DNA of 64,000 bases. It comes from Scolanthus callimorphus. Taxonomy: Eukaryota; Cnidaria; Anthozoa; Actiniaria; Edwardsiidae. The position numbers were made by a program, and so were the translations under genes. Positions within the stretch are counted from its first letter, which is position 1; every line of letters starts with the position of its first letter. The stretch lies in the NCBI GenBank assembly GCA_033964015.1, contig CM066915.1, positions 14,362,372 to 14,426,371 on the forward strand, in the 5' to 3' direction. Below, piece after piece: positions 34,342-45,751 of this stretch. The notes under the pieces were generated by a model. The model did not search any database and was not told the DNA's origin. It saw only the letters and a list, made by a program, of their open reading frames with translations.

Positions 34342-37300
34342 TTATGTTTCAACTACAACTGGCTCATAATCATCAGGTTCACTCTCAAAGTCCCATTTGA
34401 ATGTCTTTGTTACGTGCTGACGAAATCTCTCAGCTTTCTTCACCAGCTTTTGATCAACTGTTGATGATGACTTCAGATTTGAGAAAAATTCCTATAAGAG
34501 AATGAAGAGAAAACATTAATTTTTTGTACCGTTATAATTGTTCTTGTTACAAAAAAAAGAAACAGCCCATTGCCACTATTACAATATGGTTCTATCTAGG
34601 AAAAGACTGGAAATTCCTTTGGAAAAGCTATGCAGAGCAAAGGAAGTGGAAAATGCTGTAGCATAGAAAGAAAGAAATGAGGGAACTACAAGTAGTCGAA
34701 ACACATTACCTCTAGAAGGAGAGGTTGGGGACTTAACAAGAGAGCTGTTTTACAGTATAAATGGCTCTTGCAACAGGAAACAATCCCTACTCTTACGAAG
34801 AGTGCGATAGGTTTTCCTACCAGTATAAGCATCCACCTAGAACTCAGAATCCCAAAGAACTAATTTGGTCAAAACAAATTGTAACCCTCCCCCCTCTCCC
34901 CTGCTAAATAATGACCACTCCCTTACAGTAGCAGTGAAAAAAAGTTGAGACAACAGCAAACCCACCCCCCATAACACACACATACTGTAGTTCCAGAATT
35001 TCCTCAGGGCAGTAGTACCTGTAGAGTTACTGTAAGGAAGTTATTCCTGGACACAATATCAATAAAGAAGTCTTTAGGGGCTTCTTGTAACTGGAAATGG
35101 AGAACACCTACAAATAGTAAAAATATAGTTTCAATGAAAAATGAAAATAAACAATGGCAATAGCAATAACATTTATAACAATAACCTTATAGCTTGAACA
35201 CCCTTGAACAAGGATAAAACAATTTAAAAGTAAAATGCTACAGGACTAAAATTGGACGCTGGAACATTTCATTTTTATTTTCCAATTCTAGAAGTTCATG
35301 TGTGATCGCATGTGTAACCGCATGGATCCTTGTAAAATTTGTACTTGGCAGGGGTGGCTCTCCAAAAAAAGGGGGGGGGGGAGCAAAGTAAAAAAATGAG
35401 GCCAAAGCAAAGTATTTGCTCTTGCAAATACAGTAAATGTATGGGGATCTATCGAAAAAGGGGGCACCCGTGCTCCCTGAGCCCCCTAAATCCGCCTATG
35501 CTTGGCATGTGATTATCAATGCTAAAATTAATGTTGACTGAGGTTTAGCCAATGTTCTCCTAATGTAATGTATGCTAATAGATTGTTCGATATCAAAACT
35601 ACAGTAACTGTACGCCTGGTGGTACAGCTGTATTCAATATTTCTAGTCCTGCCCACCTATGAGTTGGTTGAAGAGGGTGGTATACTTGGCCAAGGCTTCA
35701 TCACAAGTACAGAGAAGATGTAGCAAGTGCTTCCAGTGCTCAAATGCACCAAACACTAAAACAACAAGAAATATTTCTCAATCAAAATGGTTTCAAGTCA
35801 TGTACATAATATTGTTAATGATAAACTTTATTCAAGATCAACTTTGGCATGAGAACATAAACATGGAGATTTGCCTAGTATTGAGACCACTGGTGGACCT
35901 AGGGGAGGGGTCAGGGTCACAGATATGGCAACCTTCAACCTTTAAAATTCGGGAGATGGGGTATATGTTATTATATCAAAACTATATTTTTTTATCCCTA
36001 AATGTCCTTATTTTGTGAAATATCTCAACAAAAACTATAAAGTTTTTTCTATCAAAATATGCATGAGATTTAAACTAAATGCAGAAGATAAGGCTAAAAT
36101 GTGTGAGTGTGCTGCAAAATACGAGAGAGTTGGCATTTCTGGTGTGGCAAGTGCCAGGGTGTGGCATGTGCCCCCTTTCAGATAACATTTTATAAGAAAT
36201 GTGTGAGCACAGCAATACTACCTTTGAGCATCTGGCAGTTTAGGAGATACTTGATCAATTTTAAAATAATAATACCATGATGGCCTTGGTTTCTTTTGTT
36301 CTCCAAGGAACATTTACTAGCTAAATCCCCTCATTATAAATGCAAGGGAAATTTAGAAGACAAATGAATCCTTTGTCTTTTCCTTAATTTCCCTCTCATG
36401 ACATTTTTTTTAATTCATCCTCGGGTCTTGGGGAAATTTTAATCCCTAATTTTCCTCGGTGCCAGTATGGTGTTACTTATAAAAATGTAGGTGTGTGTTT
36501 TTCCTCACCTTGCCCTAACAAAAAACAAACAAAGGCAAACTGCAACTCCCCAAGAATTTCTGAACTATCTGAAGAGAAGAGAACAAGAAAATCTCATATT
36601 ATTAAACAGGCTAGCCAAGATGACAAAATATGGTTTAACCTGCCAGATGAAACAGGACTTTTTAAAACAGATATATCACATGATTGTCGTGAAGCCATGT
36701 ATACATCATAATCCAATCAATTATTTACAGGAAGTACCTGACCCATTGGCCCTCTATGACTCATGACTTTTGTGAAAATATCTGGATTTTTTTAGCAGCC
36801 TGGAATACATCAAATCCTGCTCTGATTGGCTCACAATCCAGACCCAACCAGGGTTTGGAAGAGTCATGTGAGCCACAGATTCAGGGTCTGATGAAAACAC
36901 AATAATTGCTATGAAAGAAATGATGATGACTATAATGAACATGATGATGATAGTGGTGGCAGCAATGATGATGATGATGATAACATCAGCTTTGTGGCAG
37001 CTTTCTTCATTACAGCCAAAGACGCTCAAGCATCCCCCTCTAGAGTGCAATAATGAATTGTTTCTTGGAATATTGGATCCATTATTCGATTCAATAATGC
37101 AATCGGCTTGGGAAACGTCTTTCGATTTGAACTGGGTTTTCGCTTTTTGATTGGACGATAGACTAAGGAGGTGCTTCCATATATGGAAAAATCCACAGGG
37201 AGCCTTTTGTTTGCGAGTTTTGTAAACAATATGGCGGGCCTAGTAGTTTACGAGCCTGGTAAATCTCCCTAGTTCATTTACAGAAGAAATTGTTGACCAG

Positions 37301-39432
37301 TATTATCAGGGATATCCCAATATTCCAAGAATCAACTCATTATTGTACTCTAGAGGGGGACACTTGAGCGTCTTTGGCTGTAAAAGTTGTTCTCCAGCTA
37401 ACGTTGTCCAAGGTGATGGCCCCTCATATAGGGGTTGTTATGGTTCAGAAATTACAGAATCTCATGAAATTCTTAGTGAATCTTGAATCTCTGAGTTTTA
37501 GAGAGCTTGTCTCACAATCTCATTTTCTAACAAATTAATGCAAAATACAGAGAATGTATGAGAAGCAATATTTATCGTCTGTCTCGCTGTCTCGGAAAAT
37601 CTTGCATTTACCATTTGCCACCCCTTCATATGTGGAGGCTGTTCCACACAATTAGAGAAATTTTCCCATAATCGGCATAACGTGTCCCAATAATGTCTGT
37701 TGTGCTTTTAAACCTACTTTACAAACAGTATCCATCTACTTCAATACCTTTTTAAAAATGTTTGAAGGAGACAGGGAACATTTGGTGTGTTGTAAAACCC
37801 TAGTTTTGCAAGGCTGGATGCAAATTTACCTTCTAAATTCTGCAGCATACATCCCAAGGCAAAACTTGAGTCTATACTGTATTTAGTGACATCTGCAGGG
37901 CTTGCTCCTAATGGATATTTTTGTCGAGGAATGTCTGTGAAATTTATTCTACTGTCATCAGATTGCTCAAATGAAGCATTCAAATTTCTCTCATCAATTT
38001 CCATAGCAGTGTTTTCTACTTTGAAATCCTCTAGAGAGGGAACTTGTGTCACAGAGGAGATTTTTCCACACTCAGGCTGCAGTCTATCCAGCAATTTTGG
38101 GGTGATATGGCTTGTCAGGGAAACCCATTTGTTTAGATTGTCAAATGGATAAGGCCCTAGGTAGGTATCTAGCTCTTTTATGCCTAGAAATGATTCAAAG
38201 TAATGAAAAGGTTAGCATGGATACATATAAAGGTAAGCCTCTTTAAGGTTACTGGTTTTAAGATAGAAAATTATTGGGTTGGGTAAATTTATCGAATGTC
38301 ATAAATCACACACCCCAGGAAAATAAAAATTGGCGTATTGCACAGTGTGGCAATGGAGATATCTTGTACATTATTTTGAGGTAGTATAGTTTGAGCCATT
38401 TTGAGGTATAATGTTTTGAGTGAGGATGCCAAAAAATGTAAACGATCGGTCCCTTATGCACTAGTCAATTGAAACCCCCACCCCTAGGGACCTGGGGAAG
38501 GGTGGGGGATTTGATTTTATCCTTAAGCAAAAGTCGTTTAAGTCCCCACTCCCTCGGGATGAAATTCCAGTCAAACGCCCCTACCCTTGGGGCCTCCGAA
38601 ATTGCTCTTTATTTTTCAAAGCTTTGTTAAACCGTGCAATGCAAGCGTCAAAGGGAGAGCACACCTTTCTATGATCGTCAAAGGGGAGTGTGCCTCGCCA
38701 GTGTGGAGTCCTACACAACACAAGGGACGTAAACAAACTTGAGCAAGTAGAGAAGAAAAATGCAATAAAATCGGGGGAATCCAATGAATTTCATTGTAGA
38801 TGTAGATTTGCATGGCCAAAATCAAAGTGAAAGATTGACCAAAATCTTTTATTTGAGAGCAGATAAACATGTTACCAGATCTCCTCATTTTCTTACTTGT
38901 TCCCACTCCCCCTGGGTGGGGAGAGGTCCCAGAGTCAAAACCAGTCATATCCACCACCCCCTCGAAACAGACTCTTGTTCTAAAATGCTATACCTATAAA
39001 ATATAAAATGCTATGCTATACCTCTAAAATGGGTTACCTTTTTTAGGCCTGTAGAATAACGCGCTTAACTTCTCTATCTTTTCCAAATTATTTAATTTTG
39101 CACAGACACTCACCTTGTCGATACCTCTCCAAGCATTCATCGCTAACATGGCCGCCAACCAAAGCTTCAGTTTTACAATCCCATTTGTTGACGATGATCT
39201 CCCCCTTACTAATCACTAGAAACATTCCCGTACGTGGAGCGGCATTGCCTGATTTATCCACGGCACTGTAAAACAAGAAATGGAGTCCAGGGGGAACCAT
39301 TTTGATACCTTTGAATCTCGGCCCTGCACGCCACGAGTTGTTATCGATGCCAATTTCCGTGCCCTCGGGAACATCAAGACACAGGATTATTCCTCCATTT
39401 GCAAAACGCTTTTGTGCTAACTCCTGGTCCAT
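34342..39432 (-). CDS. AAR2: AAR2 splicing factor homologue (U5 snRNP assembly)
   Basis: Six exons with matching phases: 39114..39432, 37830..38183, 36509..36568, 35657..35755, 35019..35107, 34342..34491. The product is 356 residues (human 384). Family landmarks in order: [20 protein letters not shown] and [20 protein letters not shown] in the N-terminal beta domain; [20 protein letters not shown] at the linker; [17 protein letters not shown]; the short exon 3 [48 protein letters not shown]; and the end [20 protein letters not shown]2 binds Prp8 during cytoplasmic U5 snRNP maturation and is displaced by Brr2 in the nucleus. Exon 3 is only 60 bp and is easy to miss. No damage seen. Confidence 0.95.
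35349..35506. mobile_element. GC-rich dispersed element in AAR2 intron 4
   Basis: It contains a 12-G run, the core aaatacagtaaatgtatggg and aaagggggcacc, and ends ccccctaaatccgcc, matching the complement of the left end at 14057. Same family as 14057..14237 and 19400..19555. Confidence 0.55.
36917..36990. repeat. (ATG)n-type simple repeat
   Basis: Irregular atgatg tracts interrupted by short spacers, in AAR2 intron 2. They produce a Met- and Ile-rich spurious frame on each strand. Confidence 0.7.
37011..37382. mobile_element. MITE with tacagccaaagacgctcaag ends
   Basis: The arms tacagccaaagacgctcaag and cttgagcgtctttggctgta are exact inverted copies; they extend inward for about 46 bp with few mismatches (ccccctctagagtgcaataa against ttgtactctagaggggg). 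AAR2 intron 2, noncoding. Confidence 0.8.
37440..37570. repeat. Dispersed repeat shared with 32110..32205
   Basis: tctcatgaaattcttagtga and cagagaatgtatgagaagca match words in the element at 32045..32352. Only the interior is present here. Confidence 0.5.
38184..39113 (-). other. AAR2 intron 1
   Basis: It contains a purine/pyrimidine-rich word-repeat stretch (38470..38600, ccccacccctagg-like and complement) and no supported coding sequence; the open frames at 38581..38957 match nothing known. Confidence 0.5.
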
Positions 39433-39603
39433 GCTTTACATTAAATGAGAAAACAAAGAGAAGAAAGGGTTTTACGCGAAAAACAAACCGAAACCAATTT
39501 CGCGGCCTTTTTTTACCTCTTGTCCGCCATCTTGGACGTTGAGTTGACGTTTGGAAACTGGGTAGGAATCAAGAAAACCACAGGATACCCATCATACTAC
39601 TTG

Positions 39604-40338
39604 GGGGCCGCTTTCCATTTGGCAAAAAATCCCGGAATCATTCGGTTAGAAGTCAAATGGAAAGCGCCAAACCCGGGAAAAAGTTTCGGAAATTTGGGGC
39701 AACCTTTTGAGCTTACCCCAAAAGTGGGGATTTTCGGAGAACTCGAAATTTCCGGGAATTTGTCCCTTTCCCCGGGGGGGGGGGGGGGGGGGGGGGGGAA
39801 ATGTCGACTTGATAGGGGTGATCGTCGTATTTTTTAGGGGTCAAAATCGAGTTTCAGGTATTTTTTAGGGGGTATCGGAGAAAATTGTGGCTTTCACTAA
39901 TGAATGGTATTTTTTAGGGGTACGCAAATGAATGAAAGGGTCACAAACCCAGTAAAACGTTTTCTTTCTTTCTTCATTCATTTATAGCTCTAAAATAAGC
40001 TAGTTTTGAGATAAGAAACAACTGATAAACAATAACAAAAAAGGTTTATTGTTGGTATTTTTTAGGGGTCATTTTGTTTTATAAGGTATTTTTTAGGGGT
40101 TGGATTTTTATGTCCTGGTATTTTTTAGGGTATATTTTCCGATGTCCCGACGAGCACCCCTATCACTCTTACATGAGAGAACCCCCCCGGGCCCTTTCCA
40201 TTTGATTTCTGACCGAAATTCCCGGAAATTTCGTCCTATCGGCTGTTCTCGTGAATTACCGGATTGAGACCTTTTCATTTGACTCGGAGAACTACTGGGA
40301 ATTCAAAACGGGATTTTTTGCCCAATGGAAAGCGCCCC
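39604..40338. mobile_element. Element with ggggccgctttccatttggc ends, carrying a nested element
   Basis: The left end ggggccgctttccatttggc leads into aaaaaatcccg. The right end is the complement (cgggattttttgcccaatgg, then aaagcgcccc). It is interrupted by a second element at 39768..40190. It lies about 170 bp upstream of the AAR2 start codon, in its presumed promoter side. Confidence 0.7.
39768..40190. mobile_element. Nested poly-G / ggtattttttagggg word element
   Basis: It begins with cccc and a run of 25 G, then gataggggtg. It ends cacccctatcac followed by acccccccggg, an inverted match. Between them the word ggtattttttagggg(t) occurs six times with irregular spacing. Inserted inside 39604..40338. 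Confidence 0.65.
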
Positions 40339-40749
40339 AGGTTTCGATCGTCGCATCCCCAGTTTTTGACAGGAAAACAATTTCAATAATGAAACAACAA
40401 TAATCAGTAGCCCACTATAGTCGGCTGGTTACTCTACAAAAAATTTCCCTAAAGGCTGGTTGTCACTGAACGCACAAAGACATTCGCAAGGCAAGTGTGA
40501 ATCATAGCGACGCAAGCGCAATCCTAAAATCAACATTGACTTGCGCGTGTTCTAGACACAAGCGCAAGCGAAAGGAAAGACAATAGTTGCGGTTACACTA
40601 GCGGCTTTTCCCACGGGGGAACCTCATCTGGCCCACAGGGGAAATATTTTGTGTGTGTAACCGTTCTTCCCAGATCTAATTAGCCATGGTCCAGGAAGGC
40701 TCCCATGGATACGTCAAAAAGAACCAAGAGTTCTCCTGTGACAGTTCCA

Positions 40750-40886
40750 GGGGCCGGTTCCTCGAAGGTCAGTTAAGAGTTATCTGTAGATAAATGCTTA
40801 TCCAACGGATAAATCCTGAACAAATCCTATACAACAGATAACTTTTATCCATGGATAACTTTATCTAGCCTTTCAGGAACCGGCCC
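40750..40886. mobile_element. Short MITE with ggggccggttcct ends
   Basis: Left ggggccggttcctcgaagg, right cctttcaggaaccggccc. Inner words (ttatccatggataa, gttatctgtagataa) are self-complementary. Same terminal family as 20446..21272. Confidence 0.7.
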
Positions 40887-41589
40887 AAGGAAATTTAGTT
40901 CCATAGGCGGTTCAGCCAATCACGTTGCAGGCAAAAGCCATGACTCAGTGCAAAAGACGCCTGTTCAGTGCAAAAAGGATTCTAGTCTATCCTAGATAGG
41001 GTGCAACTAGCGAAAGCGCGTCTCAGTGTTGAAGCAGCGAATTCACTCGTATCATAGTGATTAAATGTGAGACGTACTAACCAGAAACTCACGGGTTCGA
41101 ACTTCGTTGATGATTTTTTTAGGGTTAGTTGGTGTCGCTTATACCGGTTCCTTGGAAAACGCGCTGTCTTTAGCGACATTTCGATTTCAGTACCCAAGCC
41201 CCCCGGGCCCTAAAAGGTATAACCAAAAAGGGCGTGGCTTAGTTGTAGCTTTTCAGACATGTTTTCCCTCGTAACATGTTTTCTCTCGTATTTTTTTTAC
41301 TATGGAAAATAGGCAAAAAGACGCATTTTTAAATTTACAAATTCTGCACTTCTGGCTCCCTGTGATTCTGTGATGACGGTCAAAAGCGCACGGTTTGTGC
41401 ATCTTGGGTACTGAATATTTTGTACCACAAAAATCAATCGAACTTCCGCCCCCTGATGGAAAAATACACCATTATTTCCTTTCAACCTGTGGCCAAAATG
41501 AATGGGGTAGTCCATGCTGAAAATCATATGTGTACTAAATTTGGTGGAATTTTGGTAAATTTCAAATTAGGTACTAGTGGCACTTTATT

Positions 41590-41689
41590 TAGTCTCCTAC
41601 GCAGCCCGTGTTTTGTGTCGGTCACGCAACGCTTCCAGCGTTCTCCAGCGTTGCGTGACCGACACAAAACACGGGTGCGTAGGAGACTA
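41590..41689. mobile_element. 100-bp perfect-type hairpin with 9-bp target duplication
   Basis: The arms tagtctcctacgcagcccgt and its near-exact complement pair over about 45 bp, with a loop near ttccagcgttctccagcg. cactttatt lies immediately on both sides (41581..41589 and 41690..41698), a perfect direct duplication. This indicates a recent insertion. Confidence 0.85.
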
Positions 41690-41724
41690 CACTTTATTTA
41701 GAGCTAAAAAAATCAATCTTCATG

Positions 41725-42051
41725 CACGTGCTTTTGAAATATGTGATATTGTGAAAAAATGTCTTTGTTAAAACATGATCCTCGATATCCAATTAGGTTT
41801 ACAGAAAGACTAATGATAGAAAGAATATGCTGAAAAGAAATTTCTATTTTTCATCTTCTCTACATACTGCACGGGCGCTAAATATTTCATCCAAAATGGC
41901 GGACGGCGAGTCACGTGACATCGTTACCATGGCAACAACAACTAAATCGAAATCAGAATTCGAAAAAATATTTGTGGGCCAAGTTTGAAAGATATTCGTT
42001 GAAAAATAACGAAGTTACAAAAAGCAGGCCCTCATTTTTTAGAGCCATGCC
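41725..42051. mobile_element. Partial copy of the agagccatgcctta element
   Basis: It matches the reverse complement of 55580..about 55900 word by word: gaaatatgtgatattgtg, atccaattaggtttacagaa, aatggcggacggcgagtcac, cgaagttac, agagccatgcc. The right edge is cut by the MITE at 42052. Confidence 0.7.
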
Positions 42052-42315
42052 TTACAGCTGTTTCAGGTAACACGCGACTTCGCTGTTGTCAGATTCTTGG
42101 ATTTGGCAGTTGGGTTTTCTGCGTTGTCAATCAATGCAATAAGTGTGAGCCAATCAAATCCTTGCCCAGTGCATTTGTTTGGCTTCCCTTGCGAGCCATG
42201 TCGCGAGAGAAGCCAATTCACTGAACTAGGCGATTTGACTGACGTCGCAGAAAAACCAAACTGCCAAAAAATGTTTTGAACGCGCTGGGTCGCGTGTTAC
42301 CTGAAACAGCTGTAA
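42052..42315. mobile_element. MITE with ttacagctgtttcaggtaac ends
   Basis: Left ttacagctgtttcaggtaac plus acgcga is mirrored by tcgcgtgttacctgaaacag plus ctgtaa. TGCC flanks both sides (ending 42051 and beginning 42316), suggesting a 4-5 bp target duplication. It is inserted into the element at 41725..42051. Confidence 0.8.
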
Positions 42316-42729
42316 TGCCACTGAGAAGGTATGGGGAGGTTCAAGGGTACGTCGTGGTTTGGCAAAATTGTTATCATTCCGTCTGCAGGCAGGCATTTTA
42401 AAGCTTTCTGAAGAGTAAATTAAATATGATATTTTAATACCTATTAGAAAATAACACCCATGTTGTATTGTGAATGTGCTCATTCTGATTGGTTAAAAAG
42501 CGTGTTTGTATAAGAGACCTGAGAAACACGATTGTCACGCAACGCTGTCGCGCGTGTGTATGTTATTTTCTAAAAGCAATAAAAATACTTTCTGCGTGCC
42601 CTCTGCTTTGTTACAAACACGAGGGGGATGTTGGGAGAACTGATCAAAACTTGAAAGACACGAGCCGAATAAATAATTAATAAAATCAAGAATTATTTGT
42701 CAAAACGTGATTTTCTCGTTTGGCTAAGT

Positions 42730-43100
42730 TCTAGTCCGTCAGAATTAGGGAAGTGGTCAAAACATCTGTACTAGAATGGGACCCGATGGGGTGGTGTATA
42801 CCGCAGCCAACCTTCTTTTAGGAAAAAATAGCCATTTTTAACTGCGAATATCTCGTAAAATAATAAATGAATACAAAAGATTAGCCCAGCACACCGTCTT
42901 CTTCATAGCGAGAGCAACGCATCCATGCAATAAAATCCAACACCCCTTACTTGAGCATGGAGAAAATGGGCATTGAAAAAAACGGGTGGGTAGGTACAGC
43001 CCGGGACCTACCACCTCCCGCGATAAAATCGGGTCCGGTCGAGTACAGATGTTTTGACCGCTTCCCTTAAATAGAACCACCCATCATCTTGACGGACTCA
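42730..43100. mobile_element. Inverted-repeat element with agtccgtca ends
   Basis: Left tagtccgtcagaattaggga, then aagtggtcaaaacatctgta. Right tacagatgttttgaccgctt, then a short extra stretch and tgacggactca. The arms are about 45 bp, with one side carrying an insertion. Confidence 0.6.
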
Positions 43101-43262
43101 TAGGTGTGCTACAAAAGTGTGCCAGTGATCACAGTGATTTTCAAAATGTTTCTTTGTTCCAATTTTGCAGTGACGGTCTTTCTTTCAATCCGAGCTTTTT
43201 CTGTTACTATATCTAACTTCAAAAGGCAATAAAATCCTAAATATTGAACATACAAGAAAGGC

Positions 43263-43530
43263 ATATACCGTTTCCGGGAAACGTTGTCACCCAAAAAGCC
43301 TATAAGCTGAAGCGCAAAGGATGATGGGGGCATTTAAACTGCTACTGTTTGATCTGAATTCAGACAGTTATCGCAAAGCACAGGTGAAATGATTAAATTT
43401 CAGTACATTTCCAGGGTATGTTTGTTTCTAATACTTTACAGAAATTTAAATAAATATTTACCCATACTCCCTAGCGCACCAAGCTTATAGGCTATTTGGG
43501 TGACAACGTATCCCCCGGAAACGGTATATA
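43263..43530. mobile_element. MITE with ataccgtttccgggaaacg ends
   Basis: Left ataccgtttccgggaaacgt with tgtcaccc; right gggtgacaacgtatcccccg with gaaacggtat. A second matching block, aagcctataagc against gcttataggct, makes arms of about 45 bp. Confidence 0.75.
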
Positions 43531-43780
43531 TTATCTACTTTTCTGGTATAAATACTTTTGCATTTACTCTCATAAAACACGTCATCAGGATGCGGAGGCT
43601 CCCTACACAAACAGAAGGGCCAATACGAATGCTTGGTCGCTAGTTAAATCTTAAATCACCACTTTCTCTGGAACAGGATCCCGCTGAAATGGACATTTTC
43701 TTCTCTTGAACAGGGTTTTTTGTTTTTCGATTACCTCTCTCTCGATCATTTAGTCCAGCTTTTATCAATAAAATACTGTT

Positions 43781-43982
43781 AGACCTCGTCCACACTACAC
43801 CGTTTTCAAACGAAAACGGATACTTTTTGCTCCGTTTTCAAAAAGATTCGCGTCCACACTTATCGTTTTCGTATTGTGTTCGCCGTTTTCGGTGATCGTT
43901 TTCGGCGTTGTGGACATAGCCGTATCCGGAGCAAAAGTATCCGTTTTCGTTTGAAAACGGTGTAGTGTGGACGGGGTCTTAA
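43781..43982. mobile_element. MITE with agacctcgtccacactacac ends
   Basis: Left agacctcgtccacactacac then cgttttcaaacgaaaacgg; right ccgttttcgtttgaaaacgg then tgtagtgtggacggggtct. The arms are about 45 bp and the interior is rich in self-complementary CGTTTTCG words. A TTA/TAA flank is present. Confidence 0.8.
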
Positions 43983-45751
43983 TGTTAGTTCCTTGTATTC
44001 GGCTCGTGATACCTATCTTTAAACTTTTCTAGATCGAACAGGGTGCGGATTTTCGCAAAATAGCCGGCAGCGTTCACTTATAACATTCCAGAGATCTAAA
44101 TATGGCGGACTCGACTGTGTCTGTGAGGAGAATTTAAATGTCTTTTAACTGTTAACATGCGAACTGACAAGTTTGTTTGAAGGTCTAAACTAGTCCAAGT
44201 TAATTGAACGGTCTCCAGGCCCCTTGCAAGTCAGCCAGCCCAGTTGCCAGGTCCACTTGTGTCTGTATGGCATCATGCATGGACGGTAGAAGACAAGGAT
44301 TTCCGACGATCCACGTGTAGCTATCAGCTAATCTCACCTCACGGGCGCGACGTTCCTATGTCCTGCGAAATTTAATCATTTGCAAGAACCGATTTTCTGA
44401 GGAGATGGAATTTTTTTGCTACATCTGTTTGGAACTTGTACGATGAAACAAAAATCGTTCTAATTGGCTAAGAATTAAAATTAAAATTTGGGAACAAGAA
44501 ATTAGCTGATATGCAATGGTGGGCTGAAAAGCCTGATTATGGAGGGCTTTGCTGTTTAAAATGTTTCAGGACGTTTACTGGAGATTAGGTTGTCGTGGGT
44601 TATAGCGAGAGCCTTGACCTTCGCATACATTCGCTTTCTAAATAACACCTCAGGACGTGTTAGCACGACAAGTGCTGAAACATCGCATCTTTAAGTTGGA
44701 TTAGAACAGAAAAGAAACCTAAACTGAAAAATTCGTTTCAGAAACATTTCTTCTGGATGCTAAAGCGTGAGCGGTTGAATGCACTGCGCACCTAGAAGGT
44801 GGTATGCAGTTTGAATTGTGCAGTGCGAATTTCCTTTCTGGAAGCCCATTAGTGACGATTTTATCAGCTATAGGTAGGTATCATGCTAATATGTCTTCCA
44901 CATCCGTCTTATTATACAATTATTGTGAATTTATTGAGCACAGGCCGCGCTATCGCAACTATCTCATCTTACATCCTGGTATTTCAGTTTCTTTTTTATA
45001 TTGTTTGTTAAATTTGGCACCTTGTATCCTCATGTTTTCGTTGTTGACAAAAATTACAGAAACAGGCACTTCAAATTTTGAAGAAAACACCACAGCTTGC
45101 CCACCACACGGATGACTGCCCTTTTTGCTGTCAAACCCGCGCGCACCGAAGCATGACTGAGAAATACGTCACTCATTTGCACGGCTTGGCTCCATGTTGA
45201 ACATGAACATTTATTACACGAAGCTACTTTCTCGAATTATCCGGTCTTAATTTGATGCTATGGCTGTGTTCCTATTTCAGAGGTGAACTGCAGACGTGTT
45301 CGTTTCAGTTTTAAAAGGTAACGTTTGTTTCTTACGAAACAGTGCATAGAAGAAGCGATATTTCCGGGTCTATTTCGTGTTGTTCATATATTACCACTAA
45401 CAATACTGCTCACCTTAAACCTTACCGGTATGTATTATAAATACTATGTTGCGTGCTCTTCATTTGAAGATTGGGATTTCTTTGAAGGTGTTTTGAGATT
45501 TTATAGTTTTAATACTTTATTATTGTGAAGTCTGCTTCCGTTGTCATGCAGCAGTTATAAGTATAGTTCCTAAGTGATTGAAATTCTGGAACTGGTTTTC
45601 ACTGGGCATAAGCATAAGCTTATATCCTACTAACTGGTGTAACTAACTATCAAACTAACTATGGCATGCAGTTGTCTTTTAGATATACTATACACTAAAC
45701 CCTATGATGTCTATATCTCATCCAGTACACTCATGAAGGACACAAGAAACA
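43983..45751. other. Intergenic upstream of the Eph-like gene
   Basis: No supported gene. The frame at 44804..45115 contains a hydrophobic stretch but no recognisable domain and no splice context that I trust. This region should contain the promoter of the gene starting at 45752. Confidence 0.35.

Noticed and set aside
36911..37150. Met-rich frame starting in the ATG repeat
   Set aside because: It comes from the (ATG)n simple repeat and then runs into a MITE arm.
38581..38957. Overlapping minus-strand frames in AAR2 intron 1
   Set aside because: They lie within the intron of a complete AAR2 model and match no family that I know.
41040..41115. tRNA-like segment with B-box type gggttcgaac and possible A-box upstream
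   Set aside because: The T-arm pairs only with G-T wobbles and no convincing anticodon or acceptor stem could be drawn; at best a decayed tRNA-derived repeat.
44804..45115. 103-residue frame with a hydrophobic stretch
   Set aside because: No domain, weak codon character and no splice context; likely chance.
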